Below are positions 1-8,324 of a stretch of 42,290 bases of DNA, in pieces. A model generated the notes under the pieces. It was not told the DNA's origin and ran no database searches. It was given only the letters and a program-made list of their open reading frames with translations. The stretch is taken from the NCBI GenBank assembly GCA_016287095.1, contig JAEEVK010000018.1:1-42290 (forward strand), written 5' to 3'. Source of the DNA: Lachnospiraceae bacterium (GTDB lineage Bacteria; Bacillota; Clostridia; Lachnospirales; Lachnospiraceae). Made by a program: the position numbers and the translations under genes. Each line of letters starts with the position of its first letter. Position 1 is the stretch's first letter.

Positions 1-20
1 TCCTTTTTCCACAATGCAAT

Positions 21-124
21 TTTAGACATTTTTCAAGGTGTATTTTGTCTAAATGGCATTTAAAAATATAAGTTTAGACAAAGTTCATGGTCAAATCTGT
101 CTAAATTTATCATTTTTATAACTT
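21..124. repeat. Tandem 52-bp repeat, each unit carrying an 8-bp dyad
   Basis: Four half-sites alternate in orientation: TTTAGACA at 21-28 and 73-80, TGTCTAAA at 46-53 and 98-105. Each inverted pair has a 17-nt spacer, and the second pair starts exactly 52 bp after the first. The spacers also share TTCA and GGT at the same offsets, so roughly the first 34 bp of each unit is conserved. The layout fits a tandem operator, transposon subterminal repeats or structured RNA. It may continue left of the window. No coding sequence is seen in 1-191. Confidence 0.75.
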
Positions 125-191
125 ATCATACTCGATAAAGCAAACACCCCCAGAGTTCCCCCTGAGAGCATTTCTTATTCTATGTAGATTG

Positions 192-1790
192 TCATTTTAG
201 AGCCGACAAGGGCAGTCTGTAAGCCCTATTTTCTGCCAATACATATAGATAATTTCCATACGACTCTATATCCACAAAGTCTGAACCGCAAGGCAGATAC
301 ACCTTTTTACAGGTTTTAAACCCATCTGAAGATATGAACATTGCCCATTCTGCTACTATTACACTCCAACCCTTTTGCGTGATGCTGGCGGTTAATCCCT
401 CATAATACTCGTTATCAAAAGGCAGCTTCACTTTGCTGATGTTCCCCTTGCTGTCCATAGTATATGCTTGCTTATGCAGGACCGGAATAAAAACTGTATT
501 CTTAACACTTAAAGCACCCTTTTTGTTCTTTTTAGCACCAACTGCCATACCGTAGTAAGCTAACTTGTATACTGAGTACAAGTCACTATAACTTATACTC
601 TCCAAATATTCTCCAAGTGGGAACGAAATCTCATAACAAGTATCCGTTCCGTTTACTCCGGTGACTCCATAGAAATACTTATCATCATTCCAGCCTATGG
701 TATAAAACTGCTCATATGCACCACCGTTTATCCAACTCATACCATCTATGCTGACAAGATCCCATTCATCTATACTTCCGTCACTGTCGATGCTTCCTTC
801 ATAAGTAACCATTTCATTATTTGTCATGCTATCGATCCGGTCTTTATCATCGGTATCAATATACAACATTATACTTTCATCATGATTTAAGGCAACTAAA
901 AGATATAACTTATCTTTCTTGAAATAATATTTAAGTTCTAAGTTAAGCCCATCTTTATAGATTTCAGGATCATAATCAATGATTTCCTCAAACTCCAGCC
1001 AGCCCAGAGAATCTAAAGACTTTCCATAGTAGCCTATCGGATCGTCCAACTGACAATAATGAAGGCTCTCATCTATTTCATCATCGTCATCTTCACCGTT
1101 TTTCTTGCTAAGATATTTGTCGTATTTTACCAGATACAGTCCGTCATCCTCAACATTTACCTTCTTGGTTATCTCGTCGAACATAAAGTAGAAATTTCCG
1201 GATATTTTATAAAGTTTAGGATTACTCCTGAAATCTATTTCACTCATATATATGTTTTCCTTACTTCTGGAAACCATGAAATGTGTGGTGTACTTCTTAA
1301 AGTCCTTTGTCTCAGCTACATAGTACTGTATATAGTCATATTCATAGCTGTCATCCTCCGGAGCTCTATAATCAAGTTGTTTTTTACCTGTAGGATAATA
1401 TTTTGCACATATATAAAAGACTCCGTCAAACTGAGTCATGTAGTAGCACTCGATTATTTCCTTGTCAGGGATATTTAATTCCTTTCGGAGTTTGCCTTCA
1501 ATATCTGACTTTGACAGTTTCTTACCATTCTTACTATATAATATCTGGTATTTTCCATCAATTTTACAGAGCTGTGCATAAAGCTTATTTGATCTTGCGC
1601 TGCAAACAGTCTCATTTATCCTGTATGAAAGCTCCTGTACAGTAAACTTCGGATCAATTTCTTCTACCTTTGTCTCGATTTCCTTCATGCTCTGGTTTTT
1701 CTTTGCAGCCACAGGGCATAAACCCTGAAACTCAACAAGTACAAGTACTGCGATAAGCAGTATGGCTATCCTCGTAAACCCTTTCCTCAT
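192..1790 (-). CDS. Secreted acidic protein of unknown function
   Basis: This is a protein of about 532 residues that I do not recognise. The N-terminus has an R/K-containing start, a hydrophobic stretch (about residues 8-25) and a C-P-V-A-A segment before KK, which looks like a type I signal peptide; no proper lipobox is present. The mature part is rich in Asp, Glu and Tyr, includes a run of four Asp in a D/E-rich loop, and has no recognisable catalytic motif or sortase signal. An in-frame ATG lies 18 nt upstream at 1806-1808, but the strong AAGGAGG lies after it and 8 nt before the ATG at 1788-1790, so I use the inner start. No intrinsic terminator is obvious downstream. A beta-propeller-like fold is possible from the repeated short strands, but that is a guess. 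Confidence 0.75.
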   Translation of the reverse strand: MRKGFTRIAILLIAVLVLVEFQGLCPVAAKKNQSMKEIETKVEEIDPKFTVQELSYRINETVCSARSNKLYAQLCKIDGKYQILYSKNGKKLSKSDIEGKLRKELNIPDKEIIECYYMTQFDGVFYICAKYYPTGKKQLDYRAPEDDSYEYDYIQYYVAETKDFKKYTTHFMVSRSKENIYMSEIDFRSNPKLYKISGNFYFMFDEITKKVNVEDDGLYLVKYDKYLSKKNGEDDDDEIDESLHYCQLDDPIGYYGKSLDSLGWLEFEEIIDYDPEIYKDGLNLELKYYFKKDKLYLLVALNHDESIMLYIDTDDKDRIDSMTNNEMVTYEGSIDSDGSIDEWDLVSIDGMSWINGGAYEQFYTIGWNDDKYFYGVTGVNGTDTCYEISFPLGEYLESISYSDLYSVYKLAYYGMAVGAKKNKKGALSVKNTVFIPVLHKQAYTMDSKGNISKVKLPFDNEYYEGLTASITQKGWSVIVAEWAMFISSDGFKTCKKVYLPCGSDFVDIESYGNYLYVLAENRAYRLPLSALK

Positions 1791-1807
1791 TTTCCAAGCC
1801 TCCTTCA

Positions 1808-1855
1808 TAAAGTATGGTTTAATAAAATCATACTTTATTTTAGCATATTTGACAT
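1808..1855 (-). promoter_or_regulatory. Promoter and 9-bp dyad for the secreted protein gene
   Basis: On the minus strand, ATGTCA (1850-1855) and TATGAT (1827-1832) are separated by 17 bp. A perfect 9-bp inverted repeat, TAAAGTATG (1808-1816) and CATACTTTA (1829-1837), with a 12-nt spacer, overlaps the -10 box and the start of the transcript. It could be an operator or a 5' hairpin. Confidence 0.5.
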
Positions 1856-1874
1856 TTCTTCACAACGAAAATTA

Positions 1875-1903
1875 TTGACAAAAATATACTTAAAGCATAT
1901 ACT
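1875..1903 (+). promoter_or_regulatory. Consensus promoter for the phosphodiesterase and phosphatase genes
   Basis: TTGACA (1875-1880), a 17-bp spacer and TATACT (1898-1903). The spacer holds a second TATACTT, giving a direct repeat with 13-bp period. The sequence closely resembles the promoter at 5517-5545. Confidence 0.75.
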
Positions 1904-1934
1904 TTCATCAATAAAAATTTTTAAGGTGAAGAAA

Positions 1935-2456
1935 ATGAAAATACTGATAGCTTCGGATATCCATGGTTCAGCAAAATATTGCAGATTGTTGCTTGATGCA
2001 TATAGACGAGAAAAAGCAGATAGGCTGTTATTACTCGGAGATATCCTATACCACGGTCCAAGAAATGATCTGCCTGAAGAATACGCTCCCAAGGAAGTAA
2101 TAGAACTGCTGAATGCGTATAAAGACGAAATATATGCTGTAAGAGGCAACTGTGAAGCAGAGGTAGACCAGATGGTACTTAAGTTTCCTGTTATGGCTGA
2201 TTACATGCTGCTCCCTGTTGGGAACAAAATGGTTTTTGCCACACATGGCCATATCTACAACATAGAAAAACTGCCTCCCTTAAAAAAAGGAGATATACTG
2301 CTCACCGGTCATACACATGTTACTGCAAATGAAGATATGGGAGATTACATCTATATGAATCCCGGATCGGTATCACTACCCAAAGAAGGAACTCCGCGCG
2401 GCTATATCCTCTTAGACGGAGAAACTTTTACTTTTTGCAAATTAGATGAAAGGTGA
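1935..2456 (+). CDS. yfcE: YfcE/MJ0936-type metallophosphodiesterase
   Basis: A calcineurin-like metallophosphoesterase of 173 residues, expected to hydrolyse phosphodiester bonds with two bound metals in the cytoplasm. The metal-binding motifs are present in order: D8-x-H10 in the ASDIHG segment, GD near 37, GNCE near 77, a THGH motif and a terminal TGHTH, followed by the NPGS motif usual for this subfamily. The frame opens further upstream at 1875, but that would place the start inside the promoter; the ATG at 1935 follows AAGGTGAA. The HAD phosphatase gene follows after 14 nt, so the two are probably co-transcribed. The natural substrate is not known for most members of the family. The symbol is by family resemblance. 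Confidence 0.9.
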   Translation: MKILIASDIHGSAKYCRLLLDAYRREKADRLLLLGDILYHGPRNDLPEEYAPKEVIELLNAYKDEIYAVRGNCEAEVDQMVLKFPVMADYMLLPVGNKMVFATHGHIYNIEKLPPLKKGDILLTGHTHVTANEDMGDYIYMNPGSVSLPKEGTPRGYILLDGETFTFCKLDER

Positions 2457-2470
2457 AAAATCTTTGATTT

Positions 2471-3124
2471 ATGTATAAATATATATTTTTTGATTTAGAC
2501 GGCACACTCACTCAGTCCGAGTTTGGTATCATGGCTGCGGCTGTGAGAGCACTAAACCATTTTGGGATAGAGACCCCCAGCAAGGAGATATTAAAAAAAT
2601 TCATAGGTCCGCCTTTATATGTTTCTTTCCATGATTTTTACGGGCTTTCCGAAGAAGACAGTCAGGAAGCGATAAAAATTTACCGGGAATATTATGTAAA
2701 AGAAGGCGTATATCAGGCTCCTCTTTACGAGGGCATAAAAGAAATGCTGGAAGAACTTAAAGCTGCCGGATGTACTTTAATGATCACCACATCCAAGCCC
2801 GAAACTATGGCTGTCACTGTCGCTAAGAACGATGAAATATTTGATTACTTTGACGGGATCATAGGACCTGCACTGGACGAGCATGACCCAAATAAGGCTA
2901 TCCTCATCCGTAGGGCTATGGAAAAACTTGGACTTACTGAACAGGATTTAAAAGACATTATCATGATAGGTGACCGTTTCTATGATATAGAAGCTGCCTG
3001 TGAGACCGGCATCGATTCCATCGGTGTCCTATACGGATATGGCAGTGAAGATGAACTAAAAAATGCAGGAGCTACATATATTGTAAAGGAAGTTTCTGAT
3101 ATTACCAAAATTATTAAACGTTAA
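2471..3124 (+). CDS. HAD-superfamily phosphatase, phosphoglycolate phosphatase-like
   Basis: A 217-residue cytoplasmic HAD hydrolase of the Gph/PpaX type. Motif I is FDLDGT with nucleophile D8 and acid D10; motif II is the TTSKP segment; motif III/IV is the GDRFYDIEAA stretch. A helical cap domain lies between motifs I and II (about residues 15-80), as in subfamily I HAD enzymes. Likely substrates are small phosphate monoesters such as 2-phosphoglycolate or pyrophosphate; sequence alone does not decide. It follows the YfcE-type gene in the same direction and ends at a bidirectional terminator. Confidence 0.9.
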   Translation: MYKYIFFDLDGTLTQSEFGIMAAAVRALNHFGIETPSKEILKKFIGPPLYVSFHDFYGLSEEDSQEAIKIYREYYVKEGVYQAPLYEGIKEMLEELKAAGCTLMITTSKPETMAVTVAKNDEIFDYFDGIIGPALDEHDPNKAILIRRAMEKLGLTEQDLKDIIMIGDRFYDIEAACETGIDSIGVLYGYGSEDELKNAGATYIVKEVSDITKIIKR

Positions 3125-3129
3125 GAGAA

Positions 3130-3160
3130 AAGAGCAAGGACTTAAAAATCCCTGCTCTTT
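3130..3160. terminator. Bidirectional intrinsic terminator between the HAD gene and metG
   Basis: An inverted repeat, arms AAGAGCAAGGA and TCCCTGCTCTT with one mismatch and an 8-nt loop. T-rich tracts follow on both strands. It lies between convergent genes. Confidence 0.75.
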
Positions 3161-3174
3161 ATTTGATCATAACC

Positions 3175-5139
3175 TTAGCAAATCTCAGAACCTGCAGCAA
3201 GAGGCTTTTCAGGAGTCATAAGTGCAAGATTGCCCTTATCATCCTCAGCACAGAGGAGCATACCCTCTGACTTCATACCGGCTAAAGTAGCAGGTTTTAA
3301 GTTAACCACTACCATTACCTTCTTGCCGACCATCTCTTCGGGTGAATAGAAAGCCTTAATACCAGAAAGAATCTGCTTAACATCATTTCCTATCTTTACT
3401 TGTGAGCAGAGAAGCTTCTTTGACTTCGGTACTTCCTCACACTTGATGATCTCACCGACTCTGAATTCAAGCTTTGCAAAGTCATCATAGGTGATTTCAG
3501 CTTTGGTAGGAACGCTCACGTTAATAGCATCTGATTCCTCGGAAGCATCTGCTGAATTCTCTGGCTTAGCATCCTTAAGTAATATCGCATTAAGTTCTTC
3601 AATCTCTTTATCCACATCAATACGAGGGAAAAGGATTTCTCCCTTATGAACGGTTACGTCTAAAGGCAAAACATCAAACTTTGAAGCATTTTCATAGGTA
3701 ACATCTTTTTCGCCGGCACCTATTTGCTCCCAAACCTTAGGCATTGTTGTAGGCATATAAGGAGAGAGAAGTGTCGATGTAATACGAATGGATTCAAGCA
3801 GATTGTAAAGTACTGTCGCAAGACGTGCCTTTTTGCTCTCATCCTTTCCAAGTACCCATGGAGTAGTTTCATCGATATATTTATTGGCACGGTCAACCAG
3901 TGTAAAGATGGTCTCTAATGCCTGCTTTATCTGAGTATTGTCAATAAATTCGTCAACCTTACCGCAGATGGATGTCGCAAGAGCTTTAAGCTCATCATCT
4001 ATGGGCTCTGCCTCGCGATCGGTAGGTAAGGTCCCACCGAAATATTTATCAACCATTGCTACAGTACGTGATACAAGATTTCCAAAACCGTTTGCTAAGT
4101 CTGAGTTGATACGGTTGATCAAGATCTCATTTGAGAAATCTGAATCAGCACCAAGTGCCATCTCTCTTAAGATATGGTAACGGATAGCATCACAGCCATA
4201 ACGTTCACCTAAGATAAACGGATCTACAACATTGCCCTTAGACTTTGACATCTTGTCTCCGTTAAATGTGATCCATCCATGTACTGCCAGATGCTTAGGC
4301 AGAGGCAGCTCTAAAGCCATCAGCATAGCAGGCCAGATAAGCGCATGGAATCTCATGATATCCTTTGCTACCATATGTACATCTGCAGGCCAGAATTTTT
4401 CAAAATCATTATACTTTCCATTATCGTATCCAAGTGCTGTGATATAGTTTGAAAGAGCATCAATCCATACATATACAACATGCTTGGTATCAAATGTTAC
4501 AGGCACACCCCATGTAAATGAAGTACGGGATACACACAGATCCTCAAGACCGGGCTTGATAAAGTTGTTTACAAGCTCGACTGCTCTGGACTTTGGCTGA
4601 AGATAATCGGTATTAAGCAGTAAATCCTCTAATTTTTCTGCAAACAGAGACATTTTAAAGAAATATGCCTCTTCCTCAGCATCTATAACATCACGTCCGC
4701 AGTCAGGGCATTTTCCGTTCTTAAGCTGTGATGAAGTCCAGAATGATTCACAGGGAGTACAATATTTTCCTACATATTTCCCCTTGTAAATATATCCCTT
4801 ATCATACAGATCTTTAAATATCTTCTGTACACTCTCAATATGATAATCATCTGTAGTACGAATATATCTGTCGTACTTAATATTCATATAGCTCCAGAGA
4901 TTTTTGAATATCTTTACGATACCATCAACATACTCCTTGGGAGTAATGCCGGCATCCTTTGCTTTCTGCTCAATCTTAAGGCCATGCTCATCAGTACCTG
5001 TCAGGAACATAACATCATAGCCCTGCATACGACGATAGCGTGCTATGGAATCACAGGCTACTGTCGTATAACAATGACCGATGTGAGGATTTCCCGAAGG
5101 ATAATAAATCGGGGTCGTGATGTAAAATTTTTTATTCAT
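3175..5139 (-). CDS. metG: Methionyl-tRNA synthetase, long form with tRNA-binding domain
   Basis: Charges tRNA-Met with methionine using ATP. The Rossmann catalytic domain carries the HIGH signature (PHIGH near residue 20) and KMSKS (GDKMSKSKGN near residue 300). A zinc knuckle with two CxxC pairs sits in the connective peptide. An anticodon-binding helical domain follows, then a linker, then a C-terminal Trbp111/EMAP-like OB-fold domain (about the last 110 residues), usual for dimeric bacterial MetRS. Length is normal. Two ATGs compete: the one at 5148 is only about 2 nt from AGGAGG, so the ATG at 5139, 11 nt away, is more likely. A Met T-box leader precedes it. A second, shorter metG lies at 39746-41386. 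Confidence 0.97.
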   Translation of the reverse strand: MNKKFYITTPIYYPSGNPHIGHCYTTVACDSIARYRRMQGYDVMFLTGTDEHGLKIEQKAKDAGITPKEYVDGIVKIFKNLWSYMNIKYDRYIRTTDDYHIESVQKIFKDLYDKGYIYKGKYVGKYCTPCESFWTSSQLKNGKCPDCGRDVIDAEEEAYFFKMSLFAEKLEDLLLNTDYLQPKSRAVELVNNFIKPGLEDLCVSRTSFTWGVPVTFDTKHVVYVWIDALSNYITALGYDNGKYNDFEKFWPADVHMVAKDIMRFHALIWPAMLMALELPLPKHLAVHGWITFNGDKMSKSKGNVVDPFILGERYGCDAIRYHILREMALGADSDFSNEILINRINSDLANGFGNLVSRTVAMVDKYFGGTLPTDREAEPIDDELKALATSICGKVDEFIDNTQIKQALETIFTLVDRANKYIDETTPWVLGKDESKKARLATVLYNLLESIRITSTLLSPYMPTTMPKVWEQIGAGEKDVTYENASKFDVLPLDVTVHKGEILFPRIDVDKEIEELNAILLKDAKPENSADASEESDAINVSVPTKAEITYDDFAKLEFRVGEIIKCEEVPKSKKLLCSQVKIGNDVKQILSGIKAFYSPEEMVGKKVMVVVNLKPATLAGMKSEGMLLCAEDDKGNLALMTPEKPLAAGSEIC

Positions 5140-5159
5140 AGTTCTCATTCCCTCCTATA

Positions 5160-5450
5160 AAAAATATAGCTCCCGTCTTATTTAAAGACGGGAGCGTAAA
5201 CTCTCGTGGTACCACTTTAATTCATCCAAGCCTCACGGCTTAAGACCTTTGTAACTGTCCATCAACAGTCCACACTGTAACGGGTGCACCCGTCAGGACC
5301 TTAGATCACTCCTCAGCTCTGCAGCTCCGGGACCATCTTCAACTACTTCTACTGCATCCGCTCTCAGCAAATACGGACTCTCTGTAAGCATTTCAGCAGC
5401 CTACTCTTCCCTTCATAGCCATTTTAAGGGTTATAAAATTTTTTTATGTA
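5160..5450 (-). ncRNA. T-box leader of metG, Met specifier
   Basis: This is the non-coding stretch upstream of metG. Reading the minus strand, it has a Stem I region, a specifier loop with ATG (5336-5334) in the context GAAG-ATG-GTCCCGGAG, the T-box core AAAGTGGTACCACG (5205-5219; TGGT pairs with the tRNA ACCA end), and a terminator hairpin. The terminator arms are GCTCCCGTCTT/AAGACGGGAGC (5169-5195) followed by a T-run, just before the ribosome site. Uncharged tRNA-Met should stabilise the antiterminator and let metG be read. The leader at 41408-41684 has the same layout. Confidence 0.92.
5169..5195 (-). terminator. Regulated terminator of the metG T-box
   Basis: An 11-bp GC-rich stem with a short loop, followed on the minus strand by TATATTTTTT. 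Its 5' arm is next to the T-box core, as expected for antiterminator/terminator switching. Confidence 0.85.
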
Positions 5451-5456
5451 AGTCGT

Positions 5457-5485
5457 ATTATGTCACAAATAATATATTAAGTCAA
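5457..5485 (-). promoter_or_regulatory. Promoter of the metG T-box transcript
   Basis: On the minus strand, TTGACT (5480-5485), a 17-bp spacer and CATAAT (5457-5462). The promoter of the second metG leader (41691-41719) has a very similar spacer ending TTGTGA. Confidence 0.75.
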
Positions 5486-5516
5486 GCATTTTTTTATTCA
5501 TTTATTTCCGGTTTTG

Positions 5517-5545
5517 TTGACAAGGCTATATCTTAAGCATATACT
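5517..5545 (+). promoter_or_regulatory. Consensus promoter for the DUF4317-like gene
   Basis: TTGACA (5517-5522), a 17-bp spacer and TATACT (5540-5545). About 25 of the first 31 bases match the promoter at 1875, including the shared GCATATACTTT block. Confidence 0.75.
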
Positions 5546-5579
5546 TTTAAATATAAACATAAGGGAATCAGGTTACGAT

Positions 5580-6191
5580 ATGTTAAACAGAGAAGATATG
5601 CTGGAGCTGACAAGACGAATGAATCTTGCCAGAAACTGTTTCTTTAGGATTGCGGGAAGTTATAGGGATAAAGATGGATTCGATGACGGTAGTTTTAATA
5701 CCTCTTTCCTAAAACTCGACCAAAGAGATAAAATAGAAAAACTTGAAATAGCTAAGGCCGTAATCTTTGCGGAAACCAATAAAGAAATAAAAGAATATGA
5801 CTTTTGTGGTAGGGATAAACAGATCGCAGAATTCAAAAATATGCTTGAAGCACTAAAGGAATGCGGCCTTAAAAATGATGCCCTGCTGGACGTTTTGTAT
5901 GACATAGTGAGTGAAAATTATGTCAGGGAGTTTCATCCGCAGGGAGATTTTGGCATATTTATGTTTTATGGTTCCTATGATATCAAGATCAAGGGAGCTG
6001 ACAAAACATATATGGACGATTCGGAAGAGGTGTACAGCTTTATCATATGTGCTGTATGTCCGGTATATGAGGATTATGATCCGGGCCTTCCGGAATGTGG
6101 TTTTCTTTATCCCTCATTTAAGGACAGAAGTGTGGATGATGCACATATTGCGGTGCTTGGCAATACAGGCTTTTTACCGTGTAAGTTATAA
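5580..6191 (+). CDS. Shortened DUF4317-family protein
   Basis: A 203-residue cytoplasmic protein resembling the N-terminal half of DUF4317, a Firmicute family of unknown function. The likeness rests on the start (ELTRRMNLARN), the SYD...GADKTYMDDSEEVYSF segment, the CAVCPVYE motif and a GFLYPSFKDRS segment. From memory, family members usually continue for well over 100 further residues; here the frame stops ten-odd residues after the RS-rich segment, directly against a strong terminator. So this may be a C-terminal truncation or a natural short form. The open frame runs up to 5514 but the promoter occupies that part, so the ATG at 5580 is used. Family assignment is moderately sure; function unknown. 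Confidence 0.6.
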   Translation: MLNREDMLELTRRMNLARNCFFRIAGSYRDKDGFDDGSFNTSFLKLDQRDKIEKLEIAKAVIFAETNKEIKEYDFCGRDKQIAEFKNMLEALKECGLKNDALLDVLYDIVSENYVREFHPQGDFGIFMFYGSYDIKIKGADKTYMDDSEEVYSFIICAVCPVYEDYDPGLPECGFLYPSFKDRSVDDAHIAVLGNTGFLPCKL

Positions 6192-6217
6192 AACAGGAGG
6201 CAATTTGCCTCCTGTTT
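6191..6217. terminator. Bidirectional intrinsic terminator
   Basis: A perfect 13-bp stem, AAACAGGAGGCAA pairing with TTGCCTCCTGTTT, with almost no loop beyond the inner bases, and T-rich tracts on both sides. It separates the convergent DUF4317-like and serine hydrolase genes. Confidence 0.9.
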
Positions 6218-6219
6218 CT

Positions 6220-8307
6220 TTATTTGATATTTATACTGTCTCCTGTCTTGCCTAAGAATACTATATATCCGTCTTTGGGAAGAGGTGTCCTGGATGATGC
6301 ATCCACAACATGTGTTGTAAAGACTTCTTCTCCGTATTTATTGTATACATATACAGAACTGTCCTCAGATCTTTCTGCCACTATTTCATATTCTGCCATA
6401 TCGGCTCCTATTCTGTACCATGAAGCCTCCATAGTCTTTAATTCAATTGTCTTTATGTCTGTGGTGAGTTCAGGGATATTTTCTACCGGGATACAATTGA
6501 GTCCGGTACTTGTTGTAAGTTTCAATCCATTCTCATCCCTTACCAGTTTTATATCTATCAGATCTCTGTTTGCACTGGAAGGAATGGACTGGAATGCTAT
6601 CGCAGTCGTGCTGTCAACTATTTTTAAAAGTCTCGGGAACCCGCTCATATTTAAATACAGATAACCGTCTGCTACATCCATTGTGTATACAGTGGCTTTT
6701 GGCGCTTCATACCATCTTGATGCCTCAAGGTCATCGTACAACATAAAGTCTTTTCCGGATACTGCCTGCCAGCTGTTCCTTACTTCGTCACTTATCGGAT
6801 TTGCTTCCATCTTTTCTCCGACATATTCCTTACGTTCCAACTGTCCGAGTCCGACCTTTGTATCCTGATAATCTATGGCAAAGTATATCTTTCCGTCTTC
6901 GTTTTTGACGAATTTTATTTTCACAGGATTTTTTGCAATACGCACATCGCCCAAATTTCCGTTTTCAATTTTATATGCAAGCTCTACAAATACTCCGTCT
7001 TCTGTCAGCATATAGTCCGATTCATCTGCATAAAAAGGAGTGACCGTGGTTACATGCATATACTTATGATCAGGGAAGGAAATAACATTTACGACAGCTC
7101 CCCCATCTCTCATATTACCTGAGGTATACATTCCCGCATATTCATCAAAGGAAGCCGGTATTTCGTCTGTTACTTTTATTTCGGGCTGATCTGTATCTTT
7201 TACCTCTATACCTCTGTCGGCAAGTATTATGTCAAGGATGTCCATAGCCAACATCCCATTATAAGAACTTGAACCGCCATTAGAAAGTACTGCGATACTA
7301 ATATTTTCTTCAGGTGCCACTCCTAAAAATGCATGGTTCAGCATTACATCCCCGCCTTTAGCAAGGAATTTTACACCTGCCGCATCATACCTGGGCATAT
7401 TCACATAATCCCATCCCAGACCGCTGCCGTCCCTGTATTCATCATTACTTACACGAATAGCCATTTCATTTTTTGAGTTTTCTGAAAGGATGGCTTCATT
7501 TCCTGCAAAAAAACCTGTTCCGAAATTTGCTACATCTTCTGCCGTAGCATACACGCCACCTGCACCAAGACACATTACCGCTTCGTTTTCGTAATGAAGA
7601 TTGCTTGACGAAAATGCAGGGATAAGGTTTTCTTCATATAAAGCGGTCACACCTGTGCCGGTGTTTATACCACCTGTTAATTTTGCAAGGTTTTCCTGTA
7701 CATACTCTGTGTATGTCATGCCTGTTACTTCTTCTACTATGAGTTCCAAGAGGTCAAATCCGTCGTTACAATATGCAGCATAACTGCCCGGATCGGCTTT
7801 CAGCCTCTGGGTTGAAAGGATGTCCAAGAGATTGTCATGACGGTAAGTATCAGCATCTGAAAACAGGAAATCTCCGGTTAAAGTTGTACCCATTATGCCG
7901 GATGTATGGTCCATAAGCATACGGACCGTGATATCCTTATACCTTTCATCTGCCATCCTAAACTCAGGAAGATAATCAGTAACAGGTCCATCAAGTTCTA
8001 CTTTTCCGGCATCCACGAGCTGCATTACGGCTGCTGTGGCATAGACCTTGCTTACGGAACCCACACAGTATATGGGGGATACATCTTTCGCATCATCCCA
8101 GCCGTTTGCATAAGTGGGGGTAGAATTGGAGACCGATGAAGAATCCTTGTTGGCTGATACGGTATCTGCGGTTTCGTTTTCGGCCCCATTTACCTGAGTG
8201 TCCTTGAATATATAAGCTATTCCAAGTCCCGCTAAATTCGATATAGATAAAACTGCAGTTAAGATTATTGCCGGAATGAGCAGCCATTTATTGAATTTAT
8301 ATTTCAT
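6220..8307 (-). CDS. Membrane-anchored beta-lactamase-family serine hydrolase
   Basis: A 695-residue protein of the class C beta-lactamase/PBP4*-like family (Pfam Beta-lactamase). An N-terminal membrane anchor or signal sequence (about residues 9-33) is followed by a Ser/Thr/Asn-rich linker and a catalytic domain outside the cell. The catalytic S84-x-x-K87 motif is in the GSVSK segment, the Y179-C-N181 triad is present, and a KGG near 317 may serve as the third motif. The last 300 residues are beta-rich and lack known motifs. The gene starts 17 nt after the FtsX-type permease, so it is the last gene of the regulator-kinase-ABC operon. It may act on peptidoglycan peptides or on an antimicrobial peptide; true beta-lactam resistance is not implied. 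Confidence 0.85.
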   Translation of the reverse strand: MKYKFNKWLLIPAIILTAVLSISNLAGLGIAYIFKDTQVNGAENETADTVSANKDSSSVSNSTPTYANGWDDAKDVSPIYCVGSVSKVYATAAVMQLVDAGKVELDGPVTDYLPEFRMADERYKDITVRMLMDHTSGIMGTTLTGDFLFSDADTYRHDNLLDILSTQRLKADPGSYAAYCNDGFDLLELIVEEVTGMTYTEYVQENLAKLTGGINTGTGVTALYEENLIPAFSSSNLHYENEAVMCLGAGGVYATAEDVANFGTGFFAGNEAILSENSKNEMAIRVSNDEYRDGSGLGWDYVNMPRYDAAGVKFLAKGGDVMLNHAFLGVAPEENISIAVLSNGGSSSYNGMLAMDILDIILADRGIEVKDTDQPEIKVTDEIPASFDEYAGMYTSGNMRDGGAVVNVISFPDHKYMHVTTVTPFYADESDYMLTEDGVFVELAYKIENGNLGDVRIAKNPVKIKFVKNEDGKIYFAIDYQDTKVGLGQLERKEYVGEKMEANPISDEVRNSWQAVSGKDFMLYDDLEASRWYEAPKATVYTMDVADGYLYLNMSGFPRLLKIVDSTTAIAFQSIPSSANRDLIDIKLVRDENGLKLTTSTGLNCIPVENIPELTTDIKTIELKTMEASWYRIGADMAEYEIVAERSEDSSVYVYNKYGEEVFTTHVVDASSRTPLPKDGYIVFLGKTGDSINIK

Positions 8308-8324
8308 TTTTGAGTCCTTTCTTA

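Noticed and set aside
21-105. CRISPR-like spacing of the TTTAGACA repeats
   Set aside because: The repeats are 8-bp half-sites in alternating orientation with conserved spacer parts, unlike direct repeats with unique spacers.
132-166. CCCCCAGAG/CCCCCTGAG near the end of the secreted protein gene as a terminator
   Set aside because: The blocks are direct, not inverted, repeats and no T-run follows on the minus strand.
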